Source of the DNA: Zygnema cylindricum
Taxonomy: Eukaryota > Streptophyta > Zygnematophyceae > Zygnematales > Zygnemataceae
Length of the DNA: 64,000 bases
Assembly (NCBI GenBank): GCA_037447655.1
Contig: JBBHKE010003449.1
Span: 1-64,000 of the forward strand
Direction of reading: 5' to 3'
The position numbers and the translations under genes are program-made. The notes beneath the pieces were generated by a model. The model did not search any database. It had not been told where the DNA came from and saw nothing but the letters and a program-made list of their open reading frames with translations. Shown one piece after another: positions 1-9,570 of this stretch. Each line of letters begins with the position of its first letter. The first letter of the stretch is position 1.

Positions 1-182
1 ATTGGTACTGAAATTTAATTTACATGCAAAGCGCACTTAATGTTGTAAAATTGAGATGTAACGACGACGCGATGTACGTAAACGAGCTTTTCGTACATCA
101 CACTAATTTCGACGAACGTAACATATTATGGTTATCACTAAATAAATACTTTCCATGTTAACGTTCATTCTATTTTAATGAT

Positions 183-275
183 AATAACACTAATTGATGA
201 TTTTGAGCGGCAAAAAGCCGCGTCAAAAAGCCGCGTCAAAATTAGTGTTATTAACACTAATAACGATTAGCGGTG
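183..275. repeat. End fragment of a TA-target MITE
   Basis: The segment ends in CGATTAGCGGTG followed by TA, the right terminus of the MITE family seen complete at 43,248, 53,778 and 54,682. It holds a 15-base direct duplication containing AAAAGCCGCGTC and short palindromes. The left terminus is not recognisable, so this is a truncated or diverged copy. The rest of 1-1,032 shows no gene that I can support. Confidence 0.5.
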
Positions 276-934
276 TAGTACGATGTAAGTGATATCGGAA
301 ACATCGAGAACTTCAAGCAAAGTGGAAGGTATGGATGGAAATCGCATCTATGTGTCGCGGTTTAAGCTATAATACCCGTGGAAGGGAATCTCATTTAGGG
401 TGAACTTCCATTAGAGGAAAAGTGGGGTTGTTTACCGACGCCGCATATTCATTATTATTTTGTTTTTTTTATTTTTGTTACATCAAACATGTTAACCGGA
501 TGGCTCCCAATGGGGTGTAAGTATGACGCTGATGTTTTACTTTTTTAGATTCATGAGTACGTCGCAGATCGCCCGGTGCGAAGAGACTCTCCTCGACGAG
601 AGAGTTTCACATCGGCCGCATTACCTGGTACAAGTGGTAAAAATATATCCACCACGAACGGTGATGAGAAATGAAATGCCGAACCATGTGCTCCGCCCGT
701 ATGTGCCGACCAAAATCCTCAGCACTTCTTCCACATCCATGACCTTCAAAGTTTGCGCTTTTTGCCAACCCGCTTCAAATTTGATTTTCATCAAATTGGA
801 ATTTGGCGCAAAATTTTAGTACGAATCATTAACTACCTCTGCTCTTACAAATATTATGTTCAGATTTTCAGTTCGAAGAATATTTTTAGATTCTAAGAAT
901 CTGAAAACTAACGTAGTGGATCATAGAGAAACGA

Positions 935-976
935 TGTTTACTGGCACGACATAATGGAACGCCGTGCCAGTAAACA
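935..976. repeat. Perfect 14-bp hairpin
   Basis: TGTTTACTGGCACG at 935-948 is the exact reverse complement of 963-976, with a 14-base loop. It lies just left of the PIF/Harbinger-like element. It could be the relic of a tiny foldback element; no function can be assigned. Confidence 0.6.
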
Positions 977-1032
977 CTAGAATAGACGTATCCGCATGTT
1001 TACTGGAACTGCCTAATGGAGAACAGGCCTTA

Positions 1033-1795
1033 GGGTATGTCCCCATGTACTTGCAACTTCTAGAACTTACTTTGTGTTTTAGCGCGGATCCGACGGACCC
1101 GGTTTTCAAGTGTCCCTATGTCTGTAAGGACGAAATCGTAACTTACGCTTGTGACGATTGTATGCATCGACAATACCTGTGACGGTTGTCAACGTCACAA
1201 TCTGTGGTCGCACGTTATTTTTTGGAACTGTTTGTGACGTCGCATGTCTTACTGTGACATTGTAGACTTACCGCCTTCCAGCCTGTGCCGTTTCACGGTT
1301 GAAGACGAGGCGCTTTGCCTTTGCGTCTCCTAGCCGGTCGACGTGAAAAGACATCGGAATTTGAAGACCCCTGCAAAAAAAAATTCCATACTCGACGAAA
1401 ACGGACAAATCCAAACAAATTGTGTACTTTTATTCGTTGTAGTAGAACCGAAACGGACAAAACATAGCGAATTCTGTACTTTTCTTTGTCCTTGGAATCT
1501 TATGAAAAATCTCGAAAATTACTGCACTTCCTTTTGTTTATAGAAAATCCCTAGTTTTAAAACACATCGCGCATGTGTTTTGAAGATAAGGTTGAAAATG
1601 ACGTTTTTTGTCGTCAAAGTGGGTCGAGAAACACAAGAAGACAAATTTTTGTGCATCCTAAGTTCGAGGATGATGCAAATTGTACTCTACAAATTTGCGA
1701 TTCCTTTGTACGGTTGGAACTTAGGCAGTACGGCGCTAAGTTTTACAGGAAAACGACAGAAATAAACCCTTACTTATGCACATGGGGACATACCC
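1033..1795. mobile_element. PIF/Harbinger (Tourist-like) non-autonomous element
   Basis: The terminal inverted repeats are GGGTATGTCCCCATG on the left and its reverse complement on the right. The element is flanked on both sides by TTA (1,030-1,032 and 1,796-1,798), the classic PIF/Harbinger target duplication. Its first 200 bp are clearly related to the element at 54,079-55,045, including the stretch with GCGGATCCGACGGACCCGG. No transposase is encoded, and the short open frames inside are not gene-like. Confidence 0.75.
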
Positions 1796-2583
1796 TTAGC
1801 CTCGGGACTCGGGTACGTTCAATTAGTTCGGAAGCAAAAGTAGAAAAACTCATGGCATCGCGATATCGCGATAATCGACCATGGTAACCAAGTACCCGAT
1901 TTTAAGTGCAGCTCATTTACGACAAATTTACTGCTTTCGGTCAGCCAATACCGTCAGCTATCTTGTCTATTTATTTTCTTTTTTTCTCCGGTACTCCAAT
2001 TTGTCCGTTTCAAAATTGCCCGCGGGCTGGCATCGCCGGCGGCCGGAACGCAACATACGGGTGTACGACATTTACGCACTTTAATATCACGTGCATTCGT
2101 ACAGAAACGTCTATGTACCTTTCATCAGCATCGAAACGACAAACGCATGTGCGCCACAAATCCATAAGGTACATTTGATTGAAAATCTCTGCTGACACGA
2201 CCGTACATAGTGATGCTACAGTACAGTACTTTTAACGTCAGAGCAACCAATCAACTCAAACTGTAGCGTTTTGTGGCCAAAATGGGCCCCAAACCTAAAC
2301 GCTAAAGCGTTGCCAGTCATTCTTTTCCTTATATTTTTTTCAAAGTGATGCCGCAAGCTCCGACTGTTTCACTTACATTAAAAAGTCAAACTAGGGAAAA
2401 TCCATTGAAACGAGAAACCAAAGAGAAAACTAAGGGAATACGAACAAAGAAAAAGTCGGGACATTTTTTTATTTTCTGAAGGAACTCCAGAAATTGATAG
2501 CCAATGTCCATCATCCTGCTGATCCAGAAAGGCTGTTTTTTCACCTCTGCAGAGGAGAAATAAAAGTATAATAATCAACAGCC
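1796..2583. other. Upstream region of the Hsp70/kinase gene, no other gene
   Basis: No coding region is supported here. An A/T-rich stretch (ATAAAAGTATAATAATC, about 2,560-2,577) lies immediately before the ATG at 2,584. It is too close to the ATG to be a convincing TATA box, so the transcription start cannot be placed. Confidence 0.4.
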
Positions 2584-3291
2584 ATGTCAGCCCGGTCCCG
2601 TGATGAAAGATATGTCGTCGGTCTCGACTTTGGAACCACGTTTTCCGGCGTCGCGTATGCTCGCAAGGCCTTTCCTGACAATGTTTTCCTCATCAACCAT
2701 TGGCCGGGACAGGGAATGGCTGCGATTCCGTACTGCAAAACGCCGACCGCACTTTGGTACATGCCGGACGAACGAGGTGCCTGGGTCGTACGTGCATGGG
2801 GCGGGCTAGCTGTCGCTCGTTACACCAAAGCAGCTGCAAAATGTAGCAAAACAGAGGCAGAAAAACCTGCTGCAGGATATTTTGTAAGGCGATTCAAGCT
2901 CCACTTGTCCGATGAAGGGAAGCCTGAATTCGCCGACGGGCTTCCTCCCGGTGTTACTGCTGACATGGCGATTGCAGACTACTTGCGACGCATGTCTAAG
3001 TTTGTTCTGGACCATATAAATGATTATTATTCCACGCCAAGTGAGAAAATAGAGTGGGTGCTCACTGTGCCAGCTATCTGGGGAGAAAAGGCAAAACAGA
3101 AAATGCGCGATCTTGCCCGAGAAGCCGGGATGACTGTCGAAGGATCTCCGCCTCTCAGCATCATTCTGGAGCCAGAGGCAGCCTCCACATATTGCTTCCA
3201 CAAGCAGGCGGTCACAGTGCAGAAAAAAGACAGAATATTGGTTCTTGACGTGGGAGGAGGCACAGTGGACAATTCGTCCCATACCGATTAA
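2584..3291 (+). CDS. HSPA12/Hsp70-like ATPase domain, first exon
   Basis: The ATG at 2,584 (context cagccATGtc) opens a 235-codon frame with the actin/Hsp70-fold phosphate-1 motif GLDFGTTFSGVAYA near residue 13, a middle stretch AIDYLRRMSKFVLDHI, the motif WVLTVPAIWGEKAKQKMRDLA, ILEPEAASTYC, and the phosphate-2 motif ILVLDVGGGTVD near residue 225. These match the divergent HSPA12 branch rather than canonical Hsp70. The exon must end close to the phosphate-2 motif: the frame reaches a stop at 3,289-3,291 and I cannot choose between several weak GT donors. The domain continues at 3,385 and 3,810. HSPA12-type proteins bind ATP, but their clients are mostly unknown. Confidence 0.8.
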   Translation: MSARSRDERYVVGLDFGTTFSGVAYARKAFPDNVFLINHWPGQGMAAIPYCKTPTALWYMPDERGAWVVRAWGGLAVARYTKAAAKCSKTEAEKPAAGYFVRRFKLHLSDEGKPEFADGLPPGVTADMAIADYLRRMSKFVLDHINDYYSTPSEKIEWVLTVPAIWGEKAKQKMRDLAREAGMTVEGSPPLSIILEPEAASTYCFHKQAVTVQKKDRILVLDVGGGTVDNSSHTD

Positions 3292-3384
3292 GTTCTCTAA
3301 ATGGGAAATGTGTTGTTATATGAGTAATTCCTTTAGTACAGTGCCGAAACCTATTTGCGGAAAAGCTGGTATTGTTTCTCAGAA

Positions 3385-3524
3385 ATGTCGACAATATTAG
3401 TCAGCTGCAGTCTGACGTTTATCACGCAAAAGTACGGAAGTTGTTTCGAGAGCTACTTGCAGCAGAGTCCCAGCATGTTAATGACGGTGTTAAATCAATG
3501 GGATGAAATCAAGAGCACATTCAG
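3385..3524 (+). CDS. HSPA12-like domain, middle exon (5' boundary uncertain)
   Basis: This frame contains QKYGSCFESYLQQSP followed by LNQWDEIKSTF, which resembles the HSPA12 helix region before the second lobe (pattern F-x3-F ... PS ... L-x2-FE-x2-K). It ends at 3,524 with a CAG|GTGAGA donor, and the split serine codon (AG + C) joins in phase with the acceptor at 3,809/3,810. The left boundary is not secure; the given start is only the first in-frame ATG. About 30 residues expected after GGGTVD are not recognisable, which could mean a missed small exon or local decay. Confidence 0.55.
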
Positions 3525-3809
3525 GTGAGATCACATCGATCCAGTCAAAACTCTGAAATGTGACAAAAATTGAGCTACATGTCCCATTTTCAATTTTGAG
3601 AGTCTTGTTTCTTCGGTTTGAGATAACTGTGTCTGTTTGTACAGTACAGTACTGTAGTCAAATTCTATCTAAAAACACAATTGAAATTTGCACACACATA
3701 TATTTCTTTGTTATCGTACCCATGTTCCCCTATGAATATTCAACCGCACGTTTCTTCTCATCGATGACTGTTTTTGTTGACGAAATATAACTCATTTTTA
3801 TATTTTCAG

Positions 3810-4347
3810 CGGTGACGGTCTCTCGAAATTATTTGATGTTCCAATCAAGCTTGCCGCTGCTTGGGAGAAAACAGGTGCCAATGAACGTCGTTTTGATTCG
3901 ATTGAGCTTACAAATAAGGACATGAAGGGAATTTTTGACCCTGTAGTAAATCAAGTGATCGACCTTGTGAAGGCACAGCTGTCAGAAGCTGGGAAATGCA
4001 AATTCATTTTTGCAGTGGGAGGGTTCTCAGCAAACCCCTATCTCATTAAAAAACTGGACGAGACATTCAGTAGCAAAGTTAAAATGGTTGTGAGGCCTGC
4101 CGTTCCTGGTGCCGTCATGTGTGAGGGAGCGATTTTGCAGAGATTGCATCCGGGCAAAATTATTTTTGAAAGCGCACGACAAATGAACGGAGAAGCTATT
4201 TTGAGCCGCGTTAAGGTTGGTATTCATCCAGAAAGCAAGCATCTTGTCCCTAACAGCAGAGCATTTAGATGCAACAATGTGTTCCATACTTTTGAAAAAC
4301 GGAGAAACAACTCTCTCTCGTGTATTTCAGTTCTAGGAAACAGATGA
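3810..4347 (+). CDS. HSPA12-like domain, third exon (adenosine motif)
   Basis: The acceptor TATTTTCAG ends at 3,809. The frame reads GDGLSKLFDVPIKLAAAWEK, then DMKGIFDPVVNQVIDLVKAQL and the diagnostic FIFAVGGFSANPYLIKKLDE, the adenosine-binding motif of the actin/Hsp70 fold, followed by PGAVMCEGAILQRL. This is the end of the HSPA12 nucleotide-binding unit. The open frame reaches a stop at 4,347. Homology fades after about 4,160, and a donor such as AAG|GTTGGT near 4,216 may be the real end. It lies 0.9 kb before the kinase exon on the same strand. Confidence 0.75.
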
Positions 4348-5154
4348 CCTTATTGATGCAGTCAAGAATTTTGAATGTTTCACCAGGTTGGTCGAAGTGT
4401 GGCATTCAAATTCAACTTTTTAGATAAGAATTTACGCTCACGAAGATTTATCTTCAATTTAAAATTTTTAGATCTAAGGTTTTTAAAAACTGTTAGATGG
4501 TGCTTCGGTTTTACTGCTTTAGACCTTTTTGGCTTAATCGTATGGCCCCAGAGGATTGTGAGAGAATGAAATTCACCTTATTATTTTCATATTGTGTCAT
4601 GTCTCATCGTTTCTATGTCGTGGTGCATTTGTTTTTCTTGCTACATCAACGTTTTTTTTTGTGTTTTGTCTAGTTTTGTTGCATTTTTCTTGTCTAGTTT
4701 TTGTCTGCCTTGCAAAATTTTGTCATGTTGCATGGCATCTCAGCATCACGTTTTGTCTATTGCACTTCGGTTTGTCTTGTTGCATCATATCTCATCCTAT
4801 CCCGTATTTTCAACTTGGGACTTCATTGGATTTAAAGGATAGGGTTTTTCCTGTCTATTTATCATTTACTTTGCACTTTTCTTAATTGTACCGTTGGCTT
4901 AAGTCTGGTGAACAACATATGCTCACACAATCACATGTATGATTAAATTTCAGGGTGCCTACTGGTTGTTGAAAATATGTCAACTTTATACCTTCTTTGG
5001 AATTATCCACTTTTCACTTTTTTCATGCCATCATATCTTGGTTTGCATTTTTTCCTTGGCACGAGCAATGTCAACTTTAAATGCAATGCCATCATCCGCA
5101 TGCATTCAGTGACGTATGAAAGCAATAAGCTAAACCCTAAAAATCCGCTGTGCA
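4348..5154 (+). other. T-rich intron or intergenic spacer between Hsp70-like and kinase exons
   Basis: The stretch is strongly T-rich, with repeated TTTTGTC and GTTGCAT words and no convincing domain. A possible short exon (about 4,341-4,385) lies between the acceptor CGTGTATTTCAG and the donor CACCAG|GTTGGT. The kinase exon acceptor CTGTGCAG ends at 5,154. Whether this is one large intron of a fusion gene or the gap between two genes cannot be settled from the sequence. Confidence 0.5.
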
Positions 5155-6189
5155 GGTTGACAGCTCCTTCTCTGAAGACATGTGGCACATCACTGCAGAA
5201 GAAATTGCAGTTGCAACAGACAACTTCTCGGTTTCCAACAGGATTGGAATTGGAGGCTTAGGTGAAGTTTTTAAGGGGCGTCACATGGGAATGGGTATAG
5301 CTGTGAAAAAAATCCTTCCTGGAAGAAAAATAGATGACAAGTTTGAACAAGAAATTCGAATTCTAAATGCCTTAAAGCACCCGCATATCCTGCTTTTGAT
5401 TGGTTATGAACCCAGTGGACCCTGTCTAGTGAGTGAGTACATTTCAGGAGGCAGCCTCCAAGAATACCTCAGAAAAAGGGAAGCCGCCTTAACTTGGAAG
5501 GACAAAGTGCGAATCTGTCGAGAAATGGCGTCTGCTGTGGCGTACATGCACAAGCGAAATGTGGTGCATCGAGACTTGAACCCGTGAATGTGCTTCTCGA
5601 CGAGAATAAAAAAAGCAAAATATGTGATATGGGTTTGGCCAAACTGTTTGAGGGGAACCAGGTGAAGATATCTGGCGTACGTGGAACATTCGGCTATATG
5701 GATCCTTACATCTCAAAATCTCTTCATGTGGGTCCCCCATCGGACACCTATGCACTTGGACTCATTATTCTGCAACTGCTGACAGGGATGGACCGTACCA
5801 AAGATGTTCATGAGTTGTTAGAAGAACTTCAGAAAAGCTCTCCAGTAAGCCGATGGGGCAAAGACGACGTTGTTTTTAGCGAAATTATTGGACATTTCTG
5901 TTCAAAATTGGATCCAAGGAGCTCTGCGATGCCAAAAGAGGCCTTACAGAAGACTGTGGGGCTCTTGCTCAAATGTTTGGAACGCACGTGGGACCTTCGG
6001 CCCGACCTCGATGTCTTCCTGTCATCCCTAGAAGAGCTGGAAGGTTTGGCCAGCAAAGAGGAAGCTGAACGTTTGGACCCAACTGTGGAATCTGAATATG
6101 TTTCCCGGTTGGCAGCAGAAGAAAGAGAAGCCAATGAAAGAAAGAAATTGCGGCTGGAGAATTCTGTCACGTTGAGGGCAGAATTAGAG
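5155..6189 (+). CDS. Plant RLK/Pelle-type protein kinase exon with one-base frameshift
   Basis: The exon begins after CTGTGCAG. It encodes ITAEEIAVATDNFS, the usual lead-in of plant receptor-like kinases, then the glycine loop GIGGLGEVFKG, the ATP-anchoring lysine in GIAVKKI, the helix-C glutamate in FEQEIRIL, HPHILLLIGY, and the catalytic loop HRDLNP. The frame then breaks near 5,583: one base is missing between AACCC and GTGAATGTG. The shifted frame continues VNVLLDE, CDMGLAKLF (DMG for DFG), GTFGYMDPY and the C-lobe to a charged helix ending RAELE at 6,189 (GAG|GTGAGG donor). VAIK lysine, HRD aspartate, VN asparagine and DMG aspartate are all kept, so the ancestral kinase was probably active. 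The HRD+2 lysine is Asn. The break may be a real mutation or a base-calling error. Confidence 0.85.
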
Positions 6190-6454
6190 GTGAGGTATTG
6201 CTTTTTGCAATCAGAGGCCGATTAAGAAAATCACATTCTGTTAGGAATAATGTTATGATTGTTGTCACATAGCAGGTAATGAAATCCCTAATAGTTTGAC
6301 TTACGAGTTGGATTTATGGAAGATGCCTTTTCCTTGGGCAGTCCAGTTGCTGATGTTTGCAAGATGTACTGGTTGGTTTTTTTCTAATTTGCTAGATTTT
6401 GCTGCTTCAAAATTTGAGCTATTCCGACGTATCGGTTTATTTTTGGTTTTGCAG
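6190..6454 (+). other. Phase-0 intron, partly conserved in copy B
   Basis: GT at 6,190 and AG at 6,454 join complete codons. The stretch about 6,240-6,370 is clearly related to 34,755-34,880, inside the equivalent intron of the tandem-pseudokinase gene (shared blocks TTATGATTGTTGTC and TTTATGGAAGATG-like). Conservation within an intron points to direct duplication of this gene end. Confidence 0.65.
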
Positions 6455-6961
6455 ACATTGATTGCCAGGCGAGAAAAGCTTAAACAGGTCTTTGTGACTG
6501 TGCAAGAGCTTGCAGAAATGTGGAAGAAAAGCATGTCAGAATTGCAACAGAACATGTCGATCGCAATGAGCTCTCCGAACTTTCAAATGCTCGCACGCCT
6601 CGGAGATGATGTGAAGAATTTGGTACAGAACATCATTGCGGCGGAAGAAAAGAAGCTTAACATACAGTCAGAACTGGAAGCGGTGGAAAAGGACATTACT
6701 GAAAAAGAGACAACTGCGGCTGCCGGTTTAGATGAAGCGAATGCAGAAGAGAGGGAGTGGGCCATGGCTCGCTGCGAGAGGCTTCGAATAGAGGCTGCAG
6801 AAAAGAGGGGGGAACTTGTGGCGGCAGTAAACGGGGGATATTCCGTGGATTTGCAATTGCTGTTCAGAGACGCACAAATAGCCGATGAAAAAGCTGAAGA
6901 GTTGCAGAAAAAATATTTGTTAGAAGGTCCAAGGTTTGGGCGCCACGATGTTAGAAGTTGA
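6455..6961 (+). CDS. C-terminal charged helical exon of the kinase gene
   Basis: The acceptor GGTTTTGCAG ends at 6,454, and phase 0 continues from RAELE into TLIARREKLKQVFVTVQELAE. The 168-codon exon is rich in Glu, Lys and Ala with heptad-like spacing, predicting a coiled coil. It has the family signature ISMAMSSPNF-type patch (MSIAMSSPNFQMLARLGDDV), also found in the last exon of copy B at 35,205. It ends at a stop at 6,959-6,961; TTGTAAATGAG just downstream could be part of a plant-type polyadenylation signal. It probably mediates oligomerisation, by inference from composition only. Confidence 0.8.
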   Translation, partial: TLIARREKLKQVFVTVQELAEMWKKSMSELQQNMSIAMSSPNFQMLARLGDDVKNLVQNIIAAEEKKLNIQSELEAVEKDITEKETTAAAGLDEANAEEREWAMARCERLRIEAAEKRGELVAAVNGGYSVDLQLLFRDAQIADEKAEELQKKYLLEGPRFGRHDVRS

Positions 6962-7554
6962 TGATTCTGTTTGCAATAATTGGTTGTAAATGAGTAATTT
7001 TTGAATTGAAGTGTAGTAGGTACCAAGAGAACGGTATTCTGTAAGCGTATACATTCATCTCAAACTTGTTCGACAGCCTAAGTCTGTACTTTGAAAGGTT
7101 TTTGTCTGACTGTAACTCTTTCAGTTACCCCCTTGGCTGTATATATAGCATCTGCTTCAGCTAGCGGAATTTTCTATGGATGATCTTTTTTTTAGGACAA
7201 TTGTATGGAATGGTTTATTGACTCACGTACATTACCATATTTGTCACTTATGTCCCTCAAGGCAAAGCTAAAAACTTCATTCAGTGTTACTTATGTCCCT
7301 ACAATCAACGATAAGACAAAACAACAATCAGGACAATAGTAAAATCATGTAGTTTTGTGACTCCTGGCAGTCTTGTCTTTGTCTTCTGTTATTATAAAAT
7401 TCTCAAACTCATTGGTGAGAAGATGAAGAGTTCCGGAAAGGCTTCTAATAAATGTAGGATTTCTCGCGAACACGTTGGACAGCTAAAGTTTTTTATTGTT
7501 TTGTGGCTCTCTCGACGCTATAAAGAGTGGCTGCTGGTCCTATTTTTTAGGGTA
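6962..7554. other. 3' flank of the kinase gene
   Basis: A/T-rich sequence with no supported coding region. The open frame at 7,357-7,572 has no recognisable domain and runs into a tandem repeat. Confidence 0.4.
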
Positions 7555-7690
7555 ACCATCCGTTTTTCTTAGCCATCCGTTTATTTTAGCTATCCGTTTA
7601 TTTTAGTCATCCGTTTGTTTTCACCTTCCGTTTATTTTAACCATGCGTTTATTTTAGCCATCCGTTTATTTTAACTATCCGTTTTTTTAT
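7555..7690. repeat. Minisatellite, about 18-19-bp unit
   Basis: About seven or eight imperfect copies of a unit built on CCATCCGTTTATTTTAG, with variants such as CTATCCG, TCATCCG and CCTTCCG. No gene lies inside it. The flank 7,691-8,636 has no supported gene; 8,335-8,600 is pyrimidine-rich (CTCTCT, TTCCCTC). Confidence 0.85.
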
Positions 7691-8636
7691 TGATGGGTGG
7701 TTTTTGCTATATTTACACATTACTTCGACCGACTGCATTCTAATACTCTGTTGAAATCTGTTGAATTCAATGACATTTCCAGTTCGCACTTTTCCTACTA
7801 ATGACTCCAAAACACTTACCTCCATCTCTTTTTTGTTTTGTTGGTTGTCATATCTCTTTTTCTTCATTAACCAAAGGACTCTATCAACCCAATTTATTTG
7901 CTGTTGGAGAGTTGGAATATTTTTTTGATCAAAATTTTTGACCTCCCCCTTTCCTCCTATCTCTCTGTCCCTTTACCCTCCTCACCTCACGCCTTTCTTC
8001 ATCTCTTCAATGCTTTCGGTACTAATTGATAGATAAGAAAAATAAAAAAATATGTTTATTAAATAATATGAAAAGTATTTTTGGACGTCAGTAAAGTGTC
8101 TTGTTATCGTAACTGATGACGAATGAAATTTTTTGAGCTTTTCTTTTTTTTAAAGAATGCAGTTACCATATTTAGTGTGGATAAACAATGGAGTATGTTT
8201 TTGTGAAAACTAAATACGTACGTTTAAAAGGCCTAAATGAATTTCTAAAAATGACATACTTCTTTCATTGGACATTTTAGAATTATTAATGAATAAAATT
8301 GAAATTTCATTTGGAGTGCCCAGCAAACCGATTACCCTTCTCTCTCCTCCCAACCCACGCTAATGTCTCAAAACCTCCTCAAAATCTCATAACAACTCAC
8401 AAATATCAATGACCCCTCCTATCTCTTTGATTTCCTTTCCCTCTTTCTCTCTTCCTTCCCTCTCTCTTTCTTCAGCTCCCTTCCCCTTATGTTCCATCTA
8501 TGCTGAGTTCCCAGACTACTAGGTGGAGACTATCCTCCTTGGCCCCTACACTTCCTCAGTTAACTATTTCCTCCCTTCCTCCCTCCCTCCCTTTGTGAAA
8601 TAAACAGAAGAAAAACGAAACGTTTCCTCCAAGAGA

Positions 8637-9062
8637 GAATATGTTTTCCATTTATCACATATCCAGAATACGTTTTCTATTTTATTACACATAGAACACG
8701 TTTTCTTATTTATTACACATCAGAATATTTTTTTATTTATTGCATGCAGAACATGCTTTCTTCTATTTACCACACATCAGAACATGTTCTTCTATTTACA
8801 TCAGGAATATGTGTTTTCTACTTATTACATATCTGAATGTGTTCTTCCTTTTGTCACATATATAGACTATGTTTTCTTCTATTTATTACATGTGTAGAAC
8901 ATGTTTTCTTCTATTTATTACATATATAGAATATGTGTTCTTACATTTTTTACATATCTAGATTATGTTTTCTTCTATTTATGACATATCTAGAACATGT
9001 TTTCTTCTAATTATTACATTTGTAGAATATGTTTTCTTTTATTTATTACATATTTAGAATAT
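8637..9062. repeat. Minisatellite, roughly 33-40-bp unit
   Basis: About a dozen degenerate copies of a unit with the core AGAATATGTTTTCTTC followed by TATTTATTACATAT. Copy length and spacing vary, so it is an old array. It abuts the outer end of the copia LTR at 9,063, which apparently inserted at or next to the array. Confidence 0.8.
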
Positions 9063-9570
9063 TGTATGTGAGGCCATGAAAGGCCGAAAAATGCTAATAT
9101 GACAAAATATTAAAGATAGGCCAAAAGAGAAGAAAAGGCCGAGATAGAAAAAGACAAGGGAGAGTAACGATAAACAATGGAACAAGTGAGAGGTTTGTCG
9201 TTTGAGCGTCTTTTGATTGAGTGATTTTAAATTACGACTCAAGAGAGTCTGAAAGTAAGACAAAGCAAGAGGTAGCCGAAAAGGCTCTAAAAGGTACTTC
9301 TAATCTGAGGCGTAACTTAGGAAGGTACAACTAGTTACCGTAAAAGGAATCAAAGTCTAAAAAGGATTCCTACCTAAGAATCATCAACTCTAACAAAGGT
9401 ATGTACATTCCAATAAATAAAGTACAGAATTCTAACAAAGGTATGTACATTCCAATAAATAAAGTACAGAATGCTAAACCGTAGTGCTAGACTTAGAGCG
9501 TAGAGAGTAGGACTCTAAAAGTATTGTAGAAACAACAAGTAGTGTAGAATGCTTTAAGTGTATTTCAACA
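9063..9570 (-). repeat. Copia 3' LTR (minus strand)
   Basis: The segment begins TGTATGTGAGGCC and ends TTTCAACA on the plus strand, so it reads TGTTGAAA...CATACA in the element's own orientation. It is followed by ACCCCCCTTCG, the complement of a polypurine tract, and then by RNase H coding sequence. A 42-bp direct duplication (9,389-9,472, unit containing TCTAACAAAGGTATGTAC) sits inside. The matching 5' LTR is not in the window. Confidence 0.65.

Noticed and set aside
5582-5590. Intron at the kinase catalytic loop to explain the frame break
   Set aside because: Coding continues directly after a one-base offset; there is no room for an intron and no acceptor.
8637-9062. CRISPR-like array
   Set aside because: Units vary in length and are contiguous without unique spacers; the context is eukaryotic.
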